Below are positions 9,741-19,480 of a stretch of 64,000 nt of DNA, one piece after another. Positions within the stretch are counted from its first letter, which is position 1. Every line of letters starts with the position of its first letter. This DNA is from Sphingomonas sp. JUb134 (GTDB lineage: Bacteria; Pseudomonadota; Alphaproteobacteria; Sphingomonadales; Sphingomonadaceae), in NCBI RefSeq assembly GCF_004341505.2, contig NZ_SLYP02000001.1:2256501-2320500 (forward strand), given 5' to 3'. The translations under genes were made by a program, and so were the position numbers. The notes below the pieces were generated by a model. That model had not been told where the DNA came from. It worked only from the letters and a program-made list of their open reading frames with translations, and searched no databases.

Positions 9741-10578
9741 GAACGTCCGCCGCAAGCTCGGCATCCTCATCTCGGGCCGCGGCTCGAACATGGCGGCGCT
9801 GGTTGAGGCGGCCCGTGCCCCGGACTGCCCGTTCGAAGTCGCGCTGGTGGCGAGCGACAAACCCGAAGCGGCCGGCCTCGCCTGGGCGGCCGAACAGGGC
9901 GTGGCGACCTTCGCGCAGAGCCCGAAGGGGATGCCGAAGGCCGAATACGAAGCCCGCATCGACGCCGCACTTCGGAATGCCGGCGTCGAGTTGATCGCGC
10001 TGGCCGGCTATATGCGCCTCCTGTCCCCGGCGTTCGTGGAACGTTGGGCGGGACGCATCCTCAACATCCACCCCTCGCTGCTGCCGAAGTACAAGGGGCT
10101 CGACACCCATGCCCGGGCGATCGAGGCGCGCGACGCGGTCGCCGGCTGCTCGGTGCACCTGGTCACCGAGGAGCTCGATGCCGGCACCGTGCTTGGTCAG
10201 GCCGAAGTACCCGTCCACCTCGGCGATACTGCCGAGGCACTTGCCGCACGGGTGCTGGTAGAGGAACATCGACTGTACCCACGGATCCTGGCGGAGTTCG
10301 TACGCAGCATGGCCGACACCCCCCTTGCCCGCGTCCGCAGCGTCGCGCTCGCCCTTCCCGAAGCGGAGGAGGAAAACGAAGGCGACACGAGCTTCTCTGT
10401 CGATGGGACTGTCTTTGCGCGGATTACCGGCGACGGCGCGCTGACGACCCGCAGCGAGAGCGGCTGGCGCACGCTCACGCTCAGCGAGGATGCCGATTGG
10501 ACGGTGATCGGCGACGCGATTGCTCGGGGCTGGGAGCTGTCTGCGCCCCAGGCATTGCTGGAGGCCGGCGGACGATGA
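9733..10578 (+). CDS. purN: GAR formyltransferase PurN with C-terminal YjbR/MmcQ-like domain
   Basis: 10-formyl-THF-dependent formylation of GAR in purine synthesis. The TTG at 9733 overlaps the purM stop and gives 281 residues, against roughly 190-215 for PurN alone. Residues 1-192 are a complete Pur[33 protein letters not shown], the catalytic stretch [20 protein letters not shown], then the [15 protein letters not shown] segment. Residues 193-281 begin at an in-frame Met (10309) and resemble YjbR/MmcQ proteins ([14 protein letters not shown], then a beta-rich [12 protein letters not shown]). The tail could be a true fusion or a second product from the internal ATG. Confidence 0.9.
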   Translation: MAENVRRKLGILISGRGSNMAALVEAARAPDCPFEVALVASDKPEAAGLAWAAEQGVATFAQSPKGMPKAEYEARIDAALRNAGVELIALAGYMRLLSPAFVERWAGRILNIHPSLLPKYKGLDTHARAIEARDAVAGCSVHLVTEELDAGTVLGQAEVPVHLGDTAEALAARVLVEEHRLYPRILAEFVRSMADTPLARVRSVALALPEAEEENEGDTSFSVDGTVFARITGDGALTTRSESGWRTLTLSEDADWTVIGDAIARGWELSAPQALLEAGGR

Positions 10579-10588
10579 GCGACCTGGG

Positions 10589-11218
10589 ATGAGCGAGAAG
10601 CCACGCAAGCGCTGGCGCTGGTTGACGTTGGCGGAGATCGTCGGCGTCGTGGCTCTGGTCATTTCGGCGCTGACGCTCTGGAACAACGTCTCGCTGCGCA
10701 AGGACAGCCAGATCGAGCGCGAGGAAGAGATGGCACGCCAGCGGGCGGCCGCGGATGCCAAGGCGCATGTCGCCCGGCTCGTGACGCTTGTCGGAACCCC
10801 GGGGAGCGACGGAAGCAGCCTGGAACTGAGCGATGCGAACCACAGGATCGAGCGGATCGAGGTTCAATTTCCGCCTTCGCTCAAAGTGCCGTCGAAGGAC
10901 GGCGTGCTGGATACCCGGATAGACGCGGACTGGATCGCGGAGCCGGTGCTCAAGCTCACCGATGGCGGCGCCGATACCATCCAGGGGCGCCTGCCCATCC
11001 GCATCGACAGCCACTATTGGGACGCAGACGTCCAGCGCGAGGACAGCGCCATCTATGAGCTGGTTTTCGCGACGGAGGGGCGCCTGCTGGGTGGCAGGAC
11101 GCTGAAGCTGCAGGGGGTGGCGCTGAAGCAGCGGCATCCTGGGAGCAACTCGGCTGCGCTGCTCGACCGGCTTTGGACGGCGGAACGGCGCCGCCTGGCC
11201 ATTCCCACAAAGAAATAG
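10589..11218 (+). CDS. Uncharacterised single-pass membrane protein
   Basis: I do not recognise a family. The ATG at 10589 gives 209 residues. A basic N-terminus (SEKPRKRWRWL) precedes one hydrophobic helix (AEIVGVVALVISALTLW, residues about 15-31). A charged, probably coiled-coil stretch follows (RKDSQIEREEEMARQRAAADAKAH) and then a beta-rich soluble domain to the end. That layout suggests an inner-membrane anchor with a periplasmic domain; the side facing the periplasm is inferred from the positive residues before the helix. It starts 10 bases after purN and may be the last gene of a purM-purN unit. An intrinsic-terminator-like hairpin begins at its stop codon. Confidence 0.65.
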   Translation: MSEKPRKRWRWLTLAEIVGVVALVISALTLWNNVSLRKDSQIEREEEMARQRAAADAKAHVARLVTLVGTPGSDGSSLELSDANHRIERIEVQFPPSLKVPSKDGVLDTRIDADWIAEPVLKLTDGGADTIQGRLPIRIDSHYWDADVQREDSAIYELVFATEGRLLGGRTLKLQGVALKQRHPGSNSAALLDRLWTAERRRLAIPTKK

Positions 11219-11245
11219 GGCGCAGCTCCGTTCGGAGCCGCGCCC
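11208..11245 (-). terminator. Intrinsic terminator of ndk (minus strand)
   Basis: A GC-rich 12-pair stem with one mismatch and a GTTC-type loop lies at 11218-11245 (GGGCGC-A-GCTCC ... GGAGC-C-GCGCCC). Read on the minus strand it is followed by TATTTCTTT, a usable U-tract. It sits 42 bases past the ndk stop. On the plus strand the same hairpin starts at the last base of the membrane-protein gene but lacks a clear T-run. Confidence 0.7.
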
Positions 11246-11260
11246 TCAATTCCGCTGGAT

Positions 11261-11280
11261 CGCCGCCCATGCGGGCGGCG
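11261..11280. other. Perfect 8-bp hairpin between ndk and its terminator
   Basis: CGCCGCCC, loop ATGC, GGGCGGCG: a perfect palindromic stem 7 bases past the ndk stop codon. There is no T-run on either side. It may stabilise the ndk mRNA 3' end or form a tandem with the terminator hairpin. Confidence 0.4.
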
Positions 11281-11286
11281 TCCCGA

Positions 11287-11709
11287 TCAGCCGACGATTT
11301 CTTCCGGCTTGAAGAAGTAGGCGATCTCGATCGCGGCGTTCTCTTCCGAATCCGAACCATGGACCGAGTTCGCTTCGATCGACTCGGCCAGCTCCTTGCG
11401 GATCGTGCCCGGCTCGGCGTTCGCAGGGTTGGTCGCGCCCATGATGTCGCGGTTGCGCTTCACGGCGTCCTCACCTTCGAGCACCTGCACGACCACCGGG
11501 CCGGAGATCATGAAGGAGACCAGGTCGTTGAAGAACGGGCGCTCGCTGTGCACCGCGTAGAAGCCCTCGGCCTGTTCCTTGGTCATCTGAATGCGCTTGG
11601 ACGCGACGACGCGCAGGCCGGCTTCCTCCAGCATCTTGGTGACGGCGCCCGTCAGGTTGCGGCGGGTTGCGTCGGGCTTGATGATCGAAAACGTGCGGGT
11701 CGCGGCCAT
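11287..11709 (-). CDS. ndk: Nucleoside diphosphate kinase
   Basis: Transfers the gamma phosphate among nucleoside triphosphates and balances NTP and dNTP pools. At 140 residues it has the standard length. The N-terminus is [20 protein letters not shown], then [42 protein letters not shown], and the active-site loop [12 protein letters not shown] with the phosphohistidine. It is encoded as a single gene on the minus strand, with a terminator after it and about 95 bases separating it from holC, so it probably has its own promoter. Confidence 0.98.
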   Translation of the reverse strand: MAATRTFSIIKPDATRRNLTGAVTKMLEEAGLRVVASKRIQMTKEQAEGFYAVHSERPFFNDLVSFMISGPVVVQVLEGEDAVKRNRDIMGATNPANAEPGTIRKELAESIEANSVHGSDSEENAAIEIAYFFKPEEIVG

Positions 11710-11805
11710 GGCCGTACGGCTCCTTGAGATGATGGCTTGTTGGAAAGTCGCGGCTCCCTAGTCTCCATGCCGCTTTGATGCAAGCCGGAGCACCCCCGGC
11801 GCGGG

Positions 11806-12246
11806 TCAGGCCGCCTGTTCCCAGCGGCCGTTCTCGCCCTGCTTCCAGTATCGGCGCGACACGTCGCCCCGGTCGCCAAGCGTACGCCATGCCTGGCGAG
11901 CCTCCACGATCCGTTCGTCGTCGAAGAAGTGAAAGGCTCGCTCGAACGCCAGCGCGCCGTCGCGCCACAGGCCGTCCGCAAGCGCGATGTTGCGGGCGCC
12001 GTTCGTGGGCTGGATGTCGCCCGCAATCAGCACAGGCTGGCGAGCGTCGCCCGGGCCACCCGCCTGTGCGTGCGGCAAGAAGCTTTCCGGCGCATAGGCC
12101 CACAGGCATCGGTCCAGCGCCTGCCGCGCCTCTTCATGCTCGGCCACCACCAGCAGGCGACCGCCACCCGCCACCACCCGCTCGGCGATGCGCGGCAGGG
12201 CACGCTCGAGCGGAAGCTGGGTCAGGTGGTAGAAGTCGACCTGCAT
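11806..12246 (-). CDS. holC: DNA polymerase III chi subunit
   Basis: Accessory subunit of the clamp-loader assembly that binds SSB. It has 146 residues. The N-terminal pattern DFYHLTQLPLERALPRIAERVVAGGGRLLVVA is typical of HolC. A central RCLWAYAPESFLPHAQAG and QPVLIAG follow, and the C-terminal RAFHFFDDERIVEARQAWR is also characteristic. It lies 18 bases after pepA on the same strand; pepA-holC adjacency is conserved in many proteobacteria and supports both assignments. Confidence 0.9.
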   Translation of the reverse strand: MQVDFYHLTQLPLERALPRIAERVVAGGGRLLVVAEHEEARQALDRCLWAYAPESFLPHAQAGGPGDARQPVLIAGDIQPTNGARNIALADGLWRDGALAFERAFHFFDDERIVEARQAWRTLGDRGDVSRRYWKQGENGRWEQAA

Positions 12247-12264
12247 GGCGGTGGCGCGTCGCGA

Positions 12265-13740
12265 TCAGCCTTCGAACTGGTCGCGCACGAAGCGGTCGAG
12301 CACGCGGACGCCAAATCCGGTCGCACCCTTGTCCCAGGCCACGCCGGGCTTGTCGGCCCAGACCATGCCCGCGATGTCGAGGTGTGCCCAGCGGACCTCC
12401 GGCTCGACGAAGCGGCCAATGAATTGCGCCGCCGTGATCGAGCCCGCGCCGCGCCCGCCGATGTTCTTCATGTCGGCGATCGGCGAGTCGATCAACTTGT
12501 CATAGGCCGGCGACAGCGGGAACCGCCACAGCTTGTCGCCCGTCGCCTTGCCGGCCGCCAGCAGCTCGTCGGCGAGCGAGTCGTCGTTGGCGAACAGGCC
12601 GCCATGCTCGTTGCCCAGCGCGATGATCATCGCCCCGGTCAGCGTCGCCAGGTCGACGATCGTCTTCGGCTTGTGCGTGCGCTGGACCCAGGTGATGGCG
12701 TCGCACAGCACCAGGCGGCCTTCCGCGTCCGTGTTGAGAACCTCGATCGTCTGGCCGGACATGGAGGTGACGATGTCGCCGGGGCGCTGGGCGTTGCCGT
12801 CGGGCATGTTCTCGACCAGGCCGCACACGCCGATGACGTTGGCCTTCGCCTTGCGCAGCGCCAGCGCCTTCATGGCGCCTGCCACGGCGCCCGCGCCGCC
12901 CATGTCCCACTTCATGTCTTCCATGCCGGCGCCCGGCTTCAGCGAAATGCCGCCGGTGTCGAAGGTCACGCCCTTGCCGACGAACGCGACATCGACGTCG
13001 CCCTCGCCCTTTCCGTTCCAGCGCATGGCCAGCAACTGCGCCTCGCGCACGGAGCCCTGGCTCACGCCGAGCAGCGCGCCCATGCCGAGCTCCCGCATCG
13101 CTGCCTCATCGAGCACGGTGATCTCGACGCCGAGCTCCTCGAGATGACGGCAGCGCTCGACGAAGCTCTCCGGGTACAGCACGTTCGGCGGCTCGCTCAC
13201 CAGGGTGCGTGTGAGCGCCAGGCCATCCGTCAGCGCCTTGGCATCGGTCCAGGCAGCGTCGATCCCTTCCGGGGCGCCCACCACCTCGATCCGCTCCAGC
13301 GTCGGGCGGGCGCTTGCCGGCATGCGGGTCCGATAGACGTCATGGCGCCAGCTCCGCTGCTCCGCTGCGGCGAGCAGCCGCGCAACGGCCGTGGCGCCGG
13401 ACGTCGCCGAGAGCGTCGAGAGGTCGATCACCAGCGCAGGGACTCCCGCGGTCAGGAAGCGCGCGGTCAAGGCGCCGCCGGCGCGCTCCAGGTCCTGTTC
13501 GCTACCGCTGCCGGTGCCGAGCAGGATCACGCGCGCCGCCCCGTTCCCCTGCGGCACGAAGATCTCGGCGATCGTGCCGGGTTCGCCGTCGAACCGGGCG
13601 CCCTCGGCCGCTCCCCGCACCAGTGCAGCCGTGGCGCTTTCCAGGCCCGCGTCGCCGAGCGAAGCAATGCCTGCTTTCCCGACCGGCAGCACCAGCGCCG
13701 CAGCATCTGCGGGCCGCGAGGAGATGAAACGGATCTGCAT
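12265..13740 (-). CDS. pepA: Leucyl aminopeptidase (cytosol aminopeptidase, M17)
   Basis: Two-metal aminopeptidase that removes N-terminal residues from peptides; some PepA proteins also bind DNA. The ATG at 13740 gives 491 residues, the usual length; an open extension upstream has no family similarity. The N-terminal macro-like domain is followed by the catalytic domain. Its signatures include FVGKGVTFDTGGISLKPG (metal ligands), MKWDMGGAG and the M17 signature NTDAEGRLVLCDA, then ATLTGAMIIALG and a C-terminal PEVRWAHLDIAGMVW. It is followed directly by holC and diverges from lptD, with about 175 bases between the starts. Confidence 0.96.
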   Translation of the reverse strand: MQIRFISSRPADAAALVLPVGKAGIASLGDAGLESATAALVRGAAEGARFDGEPGTIAEIFVPQGNGAARVILLGTGSGSEQDLERAGGALTARFLTAGVPALVIDLSTLSATSGATAVARLLAAAEQRSWRHDVYRTRMPASARPTLERIEVVGAPEGIDAAWTDAKALTDGLALTRTLVSEPPNVLYPESFVERCRHLEELGVEITVLDEAAMRELGMGALLGVSQGSVREAQLLAMRWNGKGEGDVDVAFVGKGVTFDTGGISLKPGAGMEDMKWDMGGAGAVAGAMKALALRKAKANVIGVCGLVENMPDGNAQRPGDIVTSMSGQTIEVLNTDAEGRLVLCDAITWVQRTHKPKTIVDLATLTGAMIIALGNEHGGLFANDDSLADELLAAGKATGDKLWRFPLSPAYDKLIDSPIADMKNIGGRGAGSITAAQFIGRFVEPEVRWAHLDIAGMVWADKPGVAWDKGATGFGVRVLDRFVRDQFEG

Positions 13741-13915
13741 CGATAATGTCCCTGTGGTGGAATCGGGCGCCGGACGGCGAGCCGCACCCTTAGGCCAGGC
13801 GCGGCACGCACGCAAAGCGACTGGAGGGCGATTGCGGTTCCCGAAAGCGGATGCGATAGGGCCGGTTCATGGATCGCCCCGCGAGCCGCGGCCGCCGCAT
13901 GGAGAGTAGTTCTAG

Positions 13916-16159
13916 GTGAAGCGTAGCGTCCTCCTCCTGTCCGGCGCGGTGCAGTTCTGGCTGGCGTTCGGCGGCGCCTCCGCCATGGCGCAGGATCTTC
14001 AGGACCGGCCGGTGCCACCGCCGCCGCCCGAAGCCGCAGCAGCGCCAGCCTCCGAGGATGAAATCCGCTTCACCGCGGACCGGCTCGACTATGACACCGA
14101 GGCCGATGTGGTCACGGCGACCGGCGACGTGCGGATGTTCCGCGAAGGCGACCGGCTGCGCGCCGACCGTGTCAGCTGGAACCGCAAGTCGGGCCAGGTC
14201 GTGGCCGAGGGGAACATTGCGGTCACCAACCCGGAGGGTGACACGGCTTATGGCGATCGTATCGAGCTGACCGACTCGTTGAAGGACGGCCTGATCCAGA
14301 ACATGCTGGTCGTGCTGGACGAGGGCGGCCGGATCGCCGCCCAGCGCGGCAGCCGCGACGCCGGCGGCGTGATCCAGGTCGAGCAGGCTGCCTACAGCCC
14401 GTGTGCCGTGACGGATTCCGAAGGCTGCCCCAAGCAACCGTCGTGGCAGATCACTGCCGTTCGGGTAACCTACAATCCGACGGATCATCGTATTCGCTAC
14501 TCCGGCGCGCAGCTGAAGCTGTTCAATCTGCCGGGCATTCCCCTCCCCGCGTTCAGCCATTCGGTAGGTGGCGGCAGCGCGGGCGGCGTGCTCACCCCAT
14601 CGTTCCGGATCGACCGGGTGAACGGGGTCGAGGTGGCGGTCCCCTATTACTTCGCACTCGCGCCGAACCGCGACCTGACCATCACGCCACACATCTTCAC
14701 CTCGGTTCTGCCGATGCTGGAGGCGGAATACCGGCAGCTCACCGAAACCGGCGCGCTGCGGGTGATCGGTTACGGAACCTATAGTCGCCGGAGCGACGAG
14801 GTTCTGGACAGCGGGGAGACGGTGAACAGCGAGCGCTCCTTTCGCGGCTATATCGACGCGGTGGGCAGGTTCCAGCTCGATCCCAACTGGAGCGTGAGCG
14901 GGTCTCTGCGCCTTCAGACCGACGACACCTTCCTGCGTCGGTACGACATCTCCCGCGAAGATCGGCTCCGCAACAACCTGAAGGTCGAGCGGATCGACGA
15001 GAATAGCTATCTCTCGATCGATGGCTGGGCGGTGCAGACGATGCGCACCGGGGACAACCAGAAGATGCAGCCGATCGCCCTTCCCGCGATCGACTATCGG
15101 CGGCGGATCGAAGGGGTCGCCGGGGGCGTCCTGCAGCTTCAGGCGAACTCACTGGCGCTGTTCCGTCAGGAGGGCCAGGATACGCAGCGCGCCTTTGCAT
15201 CCGCGCAGTGGGATCTGCGGCGCATCACGAACTGGGGGCAGCAGGTAACGTTGACTGCCTATGCCCGCGGAGACATCTACAACGCGAACGATACGCTGGA
15301 GACGATCGTCGCCAGCTACCGCGGCAATGAGGGCGTCAGCACGCGCGCGATCGGCGCCGTCGCCATCGACGTGCAATGGCCCTTCGTCGGAGAGGTCTTC
15401 GGCGGCACCCAGCGGATCACGCCGCGACTGCAGGCGGTCGTGTCGCCGCATGTCGCCAACCTCTCGGTACCGAACGAAGACGCGCGGGCGGTCGATCTCG
15501 AGGACTCCAATCTTTTCGCGCTCAATCGCTTCCCCGGCTACGACCGGTTCGAGGACTCGACGCGCTTTACCTACGGCATCGACTACGCGCTGAACCTGCC
15601 GGGCGTGGAGATCAACGCGACCGTGGGGCAAAGCTATCGCCTCTCGAACCGTGAGACGATCCTTCCGGATGGCACCGGGCTGGATGATCGCCTGTCCGAT
15701 ATCGTCGGGCGCACCGAGGTCCGTTTCCGCGACTTCGTGCAGTTCACGCACCGCTATCGTCTCGACAAGGACGGGCTGGCCGTGCGCCGCAATGAAGTCG
15801 ACGCGACGATCGGATCGCGCAAGACGTACCTCCTGCTGGGCTATCTCCGGCTGAACCGCGATATCGATGCGGTCGAGGACCTGCTGGACCGCGAGGAGGC
15901 CCGCGTGGGCGCCCGGGTGCAGTTTGCACCCTTCTGGTCCGTGTTCGGCTCCGCGACCGTCGATCTTACCGACCGCAGCGAGGACGTCCTCTCCGCCGCG
16001 GACGGCTTCGATCCGATCCGGCACCGGATCGGCGTCACCTATGAAGACGATTGCCTGCGGCTGGGCGCCACCTGGAAGCGGGACTATCAGGACAACGGCG
16101 ATGCGCGCGGCGGCAACAGCTACTTGCTGACGCTGGCATTCAAGAACCTGGGCCGCTAA
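13916..16159 (+). CDS. lptD: LPS-assembly protein LptD
   Basis: Outer-membrane beta-barrel that, with LptE, inserts lipopolysaccharide into the outer leaflet. It has 747 residues. A GTG start lies downstream of GGAGAG. The signal peptide ends about ASAMAQ (residues 20-25) and a Pro-rich linker follows. The periplasmic OstA/jellyroll domain is clear (FTADRLDYDTEADVVTATGDV, RADRVSWNRKSGQVVAEGNI). The barrel begins with PAFSHSVGGGSAGGVLTPSFRI and ends in an amphipathic strand (SYLLTLAFKNLGR). Two cysteines in CAVTDSEGC could take part in disulfide formation. It is the first gene of lptD-surA-pdxA-rsmA. Confidence 0.94.
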   Translation: MKRSVLLLSGAVQFWLAFGGASAMAQDLQDRPVPPPPPEAAAAPASEDEIRFTADRLDYDTEADVVTATGDVRMFREGDRLRADRVSWNRKSGQVVAEGNIAVTNPEGDTAYGDRIELTDSLKDGLIQNMLVVLDEGGRIAAQRGSRDAGGVIQVEQAAYSPCAVTDSEGCPKQPSWQITAVRVTYNPTDHRIRYSGAQLKLFNLPGIPLPAFSHSVGGGSAGGVLTPSFRIDRVNGVEVAVPYYFALAPNRDLTITPHIFTSVLPMLEAEYRQLTETGALRVIGYGTYSRRSDEVLDSGETVNSERSFRGYIDAVGRFQLDPNWSVSGSLRLQTDDTFLRRYDISREDRLRNNLKVERIDENSYLSIDGWAVQTMRTGDNQKMQPIALPAIDYRRRIEGVAGGVLQLQANSLALFRQEGQDTQRAFASAQWDLRRITNWGQQVTLTAYARGDIYNANDTLETIVASYRGNEGVSTRAIGAVAIDVQWPFVGEVFGGTQRITPRLQAVVSPHVANLSVPNEDARAVDLEDSNLFALNRFPGYDRFEDSTRFTYGIDYALNLPGVEINATVGQSYRLSNRETILPDGTGLDDRLSDIVGRTEVRFRDFVQFTHRYRLDKDGLAVRRNEVDATIGSRKTYLLLGYLRLNRDIDAVEDLLDREEARVGARVQFAPFWSVFGSATVDLTDRSEDVLSAADGFDPIRHRIGVTYEDDCLRLGATWKRDYQDNGDARGGNSYLLTLAFKNLGR

Positions 16160-16242
16160 GCCCCTGTTCAGGGACGTGCGGGCAAGGTGAGCGCTGGATT
16201 GTGCCCCTGTCGCGCCGGATGGTTGATGAGGTTGAACACCAG

Positions 16243-17607
16243 GTGATCAAGAATTTCGTGAACGGGCGCCGCTTCCGGAATGCCGCCACGCTGCTGCTGC
16301 TCGCCGGTGCGGCGACCGCATCGACCCTGTCGGCGCAGGTCGTGCCCGACGACCAGGCAAGCCCCGCGGCGAACCTCAATCTCCCACAGAATCCGACCAT
16401 CTTCGGCAAGCAGGATCCGAACGTTCGCAAGGCCACGGCGATCGTCAACAACGCGGTGCTGACCGGGACCGACGTCGACCAGCGCATTGCGCTCGTCGTG
16501 GCGCTCAACAACATCAAGCTGAGCCCGGAGGATCGCGACCAGCTGCGCCTGCAGATCGTCCGCCAGCTGATCGACGAGACGCTGCAGATCCAGGAAGCCA
16601 AGAGCAACGACATCACCGTCACGACGACGGAGATCGACCAGGGCTTTGCCCGCGTCTCGCGCAACTTCAAGCGGACGCCGGACCAGATGCGCGCCTACCT
16701 GCGCCAGGTCGGTTCGTCCGAAAAGTCGATGAAGCGCCAGATCGAGGGGGAGCTTGCCTGGAGCCGGCTCCTGCGCAGCCGCGTGGAGCCCTTCATCAAC
16801 GTCGGCGACGAAGAGGTGAAGGCGATCCTGGACCGCCTGGAAGCGGCTAAGGGCACGGACGAGTATCACCTGAAGGAAATCTATCTCTCGGCCACGCCGG
16901 ATCGAGAGGCCGAGGTGATCGACGCGAGCCGCAAGATCATCGAGCAGATCCGCAAGGGTGCACCGTTCGAGTATTTCGCCTCGAACTTCTCCGAAGCGTC
17001 GACGCGTGCGGTGCAGGGAGACCTGGGCTGGATCCGCCTTGCCACCCTGCCGGCGCCGCTCGCGCAGGCAGCGCAGGGGATGGAAGTGGGCCAGATCGCA
17101 GGCCCGATCCAGACGCCGGGCGGCTTCTCGATCCTGTATCTAACCGACAAGCGTCAGGTGCTGATGGCCGATCCGCGCGATGCGCGGCTCAGCCTGCGCC
17201 AGCTCACCAAGAACTTTCCCGCGGGCACGAGCCAGGCACAGGCGACGAAGCTCGCCGCGCAGTTCGCAGAGGCGACCAGCAAGATCCGCGGCTGCGGCGA
17301 AGTCGCTAAGGTGGCAAGCGACCTCGGCGTGGAAGTCGTGGACAATGACTCGGTTCGTGTCCGGGACCTGCCGCCGGCGCTCCAGGACCTGATGGTGAAG
17401 CTGCAGGTGGGCGAGGCCACCCAACCGTTCGGTAGCCCCACCGAAGGCATCCGCGTGCTCGTGCTCTGCGGCCGCGATGACAGTCGCACCGCCAGCCTGC
17501 CGTCCGCCGAGGCGGTGCAGCAGCAGGTCGAGCAGGAGCGCGTGAACCTGCGTGCCCAGCGCATGCTGCGCGACCTGCGTCGCGACGCCATCGTGGAGTA
17601 TCGCTGA
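16243..17607 (+). CDS. surA: SurA-type periplasmic peptidyl-prolyl isomerase/chaperone
   Basis: Chaperone for outer-membrane proteins, probably including the LptD encoded upstream. The GTG at 16243 yields 454 residues and places a clean signal peptide at the N-terminus (IKNFVNGRRFRNAATLLLLA, cleavage near STLSA). An ATG at 16219 or a GTG at 16201, which has the better AAGGTGAG site, are alternatives. A SurA N-domain follows (TAIVNNAVLTGTDVDQRIALV, DETLQIQEAKSNDI). One parvulin domain comes next (YHLKEIYLSATPD, FEYFASNFSEASTRAVQGDLGWI), then a helical C-terminal part. It is 83 bases after lptD. Confidence 0.9.
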   Translation: MIKNFVNGRRFRNAATLLLLAGAATASTLSAQVVPDDQASPAANLNLPQNPTIFGKQDPNVRKATAIVNNAVLTGTDVDQRIALVVALNNIKLSPEDRDQLRLQIVRQLIDETLQIQEAKSNDITVTTTEIDQGFARVSRNFKRTPDQMRAYLRQVGSSEKSMKRQIEGELAWSRLLRSRVEPFINVGDEEVKAILDRLEAAKGTDEYHLKEIYLSATPDREAEVIDASRKIIEQIRKGAPFEYFASNFSEASTRAVQGDLGWIRLATLPAPLAQAAQGMEVGQIAGPIQTPGGFSILYLTDKRQVLMADPRDARLSLRQLTKNFPAGTSQAQATKLAAQFAEATSKIRGCGEVAKVASDLGVEVVDNDSVRVRDLPPALQDLMVKLQVGEATQPFGSPTEGIRVLVLCGRDDSRTASLPSAEAVQQQVEQERVNLRAQRMLRDLRRDAIVEYR

Positions 17608-17618
17608 TCCCTAGCCCG

Positions 17619-18641
17619 ATGCCTTCCAGCCAGCGGCCGCCCGAGCTTCCGCCGCTGGCCGTCTCGATGGGCGATCCGGCTGGGATCGGGCCGGAGATCA
17701 TTGCCAAGGCATGGAGCGCGCGGGCGCCGCATATGCTCCCGCCGTTCTTCGCGGTCGGCGATCCGCGCGCGGTGTCGCAGGTCTGGGATGGTCCCGTCGT
17801 CGCCATCAGCGATCCGCATGAGGCGACAGCCGCGTTCGGCAACGGGCTTCCGGTGATCGCGGCGGCGGATGCTGGCGAGGTCGTTCCCGGGGCGCCCGAC
17901 ATCGACGGTGCACGCTGCGCGCTTCAATCGCTGGAGCTGGCGGCCGGCCTCGCCCGATCGGGAGCCGCCAGCGCGGTGATCACCGGGCCGGTTTCCAAAA
18001 AGCAGCTGTACGACATCGGGTTCACCTATCCCGGCCAGACAGAGTTCGTGGCGGAGCGGTGCGGCGTCGCGCATGAGAATGCAGTGATGATGCTCGCTGG
18101 CCCTACCCTCCGGGTCGTTCCGATCACCACGCACATTCCGCTGCGGAGTGTTGCGAGCACGATCAGCATCGAGTTGATCGTCGCCAAGGCGCGCGCCACG
18201 GCTCGTGGCCTCCAGCGGAACTTCGGCATCCTGAAGCCGCGCCTGGCCTTCGCCGGGTTCAATCCGCATGCCGGTGAAGGTGGCGCGATCGGGAGTGAGG
18301 AGATCGACTTCCTGATCCCCGCCATTGAACAGCTTCAGGCAGAAGGCATCGACGCGGTCGGGCCTTATGCAGCGGATACGATGTTCCACCCGCGTGCGCG
18401 CGCACTCTACGACGTGGCGCTGTGCCTCTATCACGACCAAGCGCTGATCCCGATCAAGACCCTCCACTTCGACGAGGGCGTGAACATGACCCTCGGCCTC
18501 CCCATCGTACGCACGTCGCCGGACCACGGCACCGCGTTCGGGATCGCCGGACGCAACGAGGCGGAACCCGGAGCGATGATCGCCGCGATCCGCATGGCTG
18601 CACAGGCCGCAGCCGTGCGGCGCACCAGCGCCTGCCAGTAG
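17619..18641 (+). CDS. pdxA: 4-hydroxythreonine-4-phosphate dehydrogenase
   Basis: NAD-dependent oxidation in the DXP-dependent pyridoxal-5'-phosphate pathway. It has 340 residues. Motifs are [17 protein letters not shown] at the N-terminus, [56 protein letters not shown], and the metal-binding region [20 protein letters not shown], then [14 protein letters not shown]. It begins 11 bases after surA and ends 5 bases before rsmA. The surA-pdxA-rsmA order is an arrangement conserved across proteobacteria. Confidence 0.97.
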   Translation: MPSSQRPPELPPLAVSMGDPAGIGPEIIAKAWSARAPHMLPPFFAVGDPRAVSQVWDGPVVAISDPHEATAAFGNGLPVIAAADAGEVVPGAPDIDGARCALQSLELAAGLARSGAASAVITGPVSKKQLYDIGFTYPGQTEFVAERCGVAHENAVMMLAGPTLRVVPITTHIPLRSVASTISIELIVAKARATARGLQRNFGILKPRLAFAGFNPHAGEGGAIGSEEIDFLIPAIEQLQAEGIDAVGPYAADTMFHPRARALYDVALCLYHDQALIPIKTLHFDEGVNMTLGLPIVRTSPDHGTAFGIAGRNEAEPGAMIAAIRMAAQAAAVRRTSACQ

Positions 18642-18646
18642 CATCC

Positions 18647-19474
18647 ATGGACACGCTGCCCCCGCTCCGGGAGGTTATCCGCCGCCATGGTCTTCGCGCA
18701 AGCAAGGCGCTCGGCCAGAACTTCCTTTTCGACGGGCAGCTTCTCGCCCGGATTGCTCGTGTGCCGGGTGATCTTGCCGGGCAGGAAGTGCTCGAAGTCG
18801 GCCCTGGGCCAGGCGGGCTGACGCGCGCTCTGCTCGCCGCCGGAGCAAAGGTGACGGCGATCGAGCGCGACCATCGCTGCATCCCCGCCCTGCAGGAACT
18901 GTCCGAAGCCTATCCGGGCAAGCTCCGGCTCATCGAGGGGGACGCGCTGGAGATCGACGCGCCCGCCCTGTTCGAGGGCCGGCCGCATATCGTTTCCAAC
19001 CTGCCGTACAATGTCGGCACGGCGCTGCTGATCGGCTGGCTCTCCTCCGACTGGTGTCCTTGGTGGCAGAGTCTGACGCTGATGTTCCAGAAGGAAGTCG
19101 CCGAGCGGATCGTCTCGCACGCAGGTGAGGAAGCCTATGGCCGACTGGCGGTCCTCGCGCAGTGGCGATCGACGGCGCGTATCGCGATGCCGGTGCATCG
19201 CTCCGCCTTCACCCCGCCCCCCAAGGTGATGTCCGCCGTGGTGCACATCCTTCCTGCCGAGATGCCGGAGAGTGTGCGAATGGCGACGCTGGAGCGGATC
19301 ACCGCTGCCGCATTCGGCCAGCGTCGCAAGATGCTTCGGCAGAGCCTGAAGCCGGTCGCCGGCGCACTCGACGCGGCCGAGCGCATCGGGATCGACGTCA
19401 CCCGGCGTGCGGAGACGGTCCGGGTGGAGGAGTTCGTTGCCCTGGCGCGGGCGCTCGACGGGCCAGCGAGCTGA
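18647..19474 (+). CDS. rsmA: 16S rRNA dimethyladenosine transferase (KsgA)
   Basis: Dimethylates the two adjacent adenosines near the 3' end of 16S rRNA, a late checkpoint of small-subunit maturation. The ATG at 18647 gives 275 residues. Motifs: [12 protein letters not shown], the SAM motif [19 protein letters not shown], then AIERDHRC, the catalytic [11 protein letters not shown] and [18 protein letters not shown]. The C-terminal helical domain includes [17 protein letters not shown]. It is the last gene of the lptD unit and converges on the TPR gene at 19481, with a gap of only 6 bases. Confidence 0.97.
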   Translation: MDTLPPLREVIRRHGLRASKALGQNFLFDGQLLARIARVPGDLAGQEVLEVGPGPGGLTRALLAAGAKVTAIERDHRCIPALQELSEAYPGKLRLIEGDALEIDAPALFEGRPHIVSNLPYNVGTALLIGWLSSDWCPWWQSLTLMFQKEVAERIVSHAGEEAYGRLAVLAQWRSTARIAMPVHRSAFTPPPKVMSAVVHILPAEMPESVRMATLERITAAAFGQRRKMLRQSLKPVAGALDAAERIGIDVTRRAETVRVEEFVALARALDGPAS

Positions 19475-19480
19475 TCGGTC

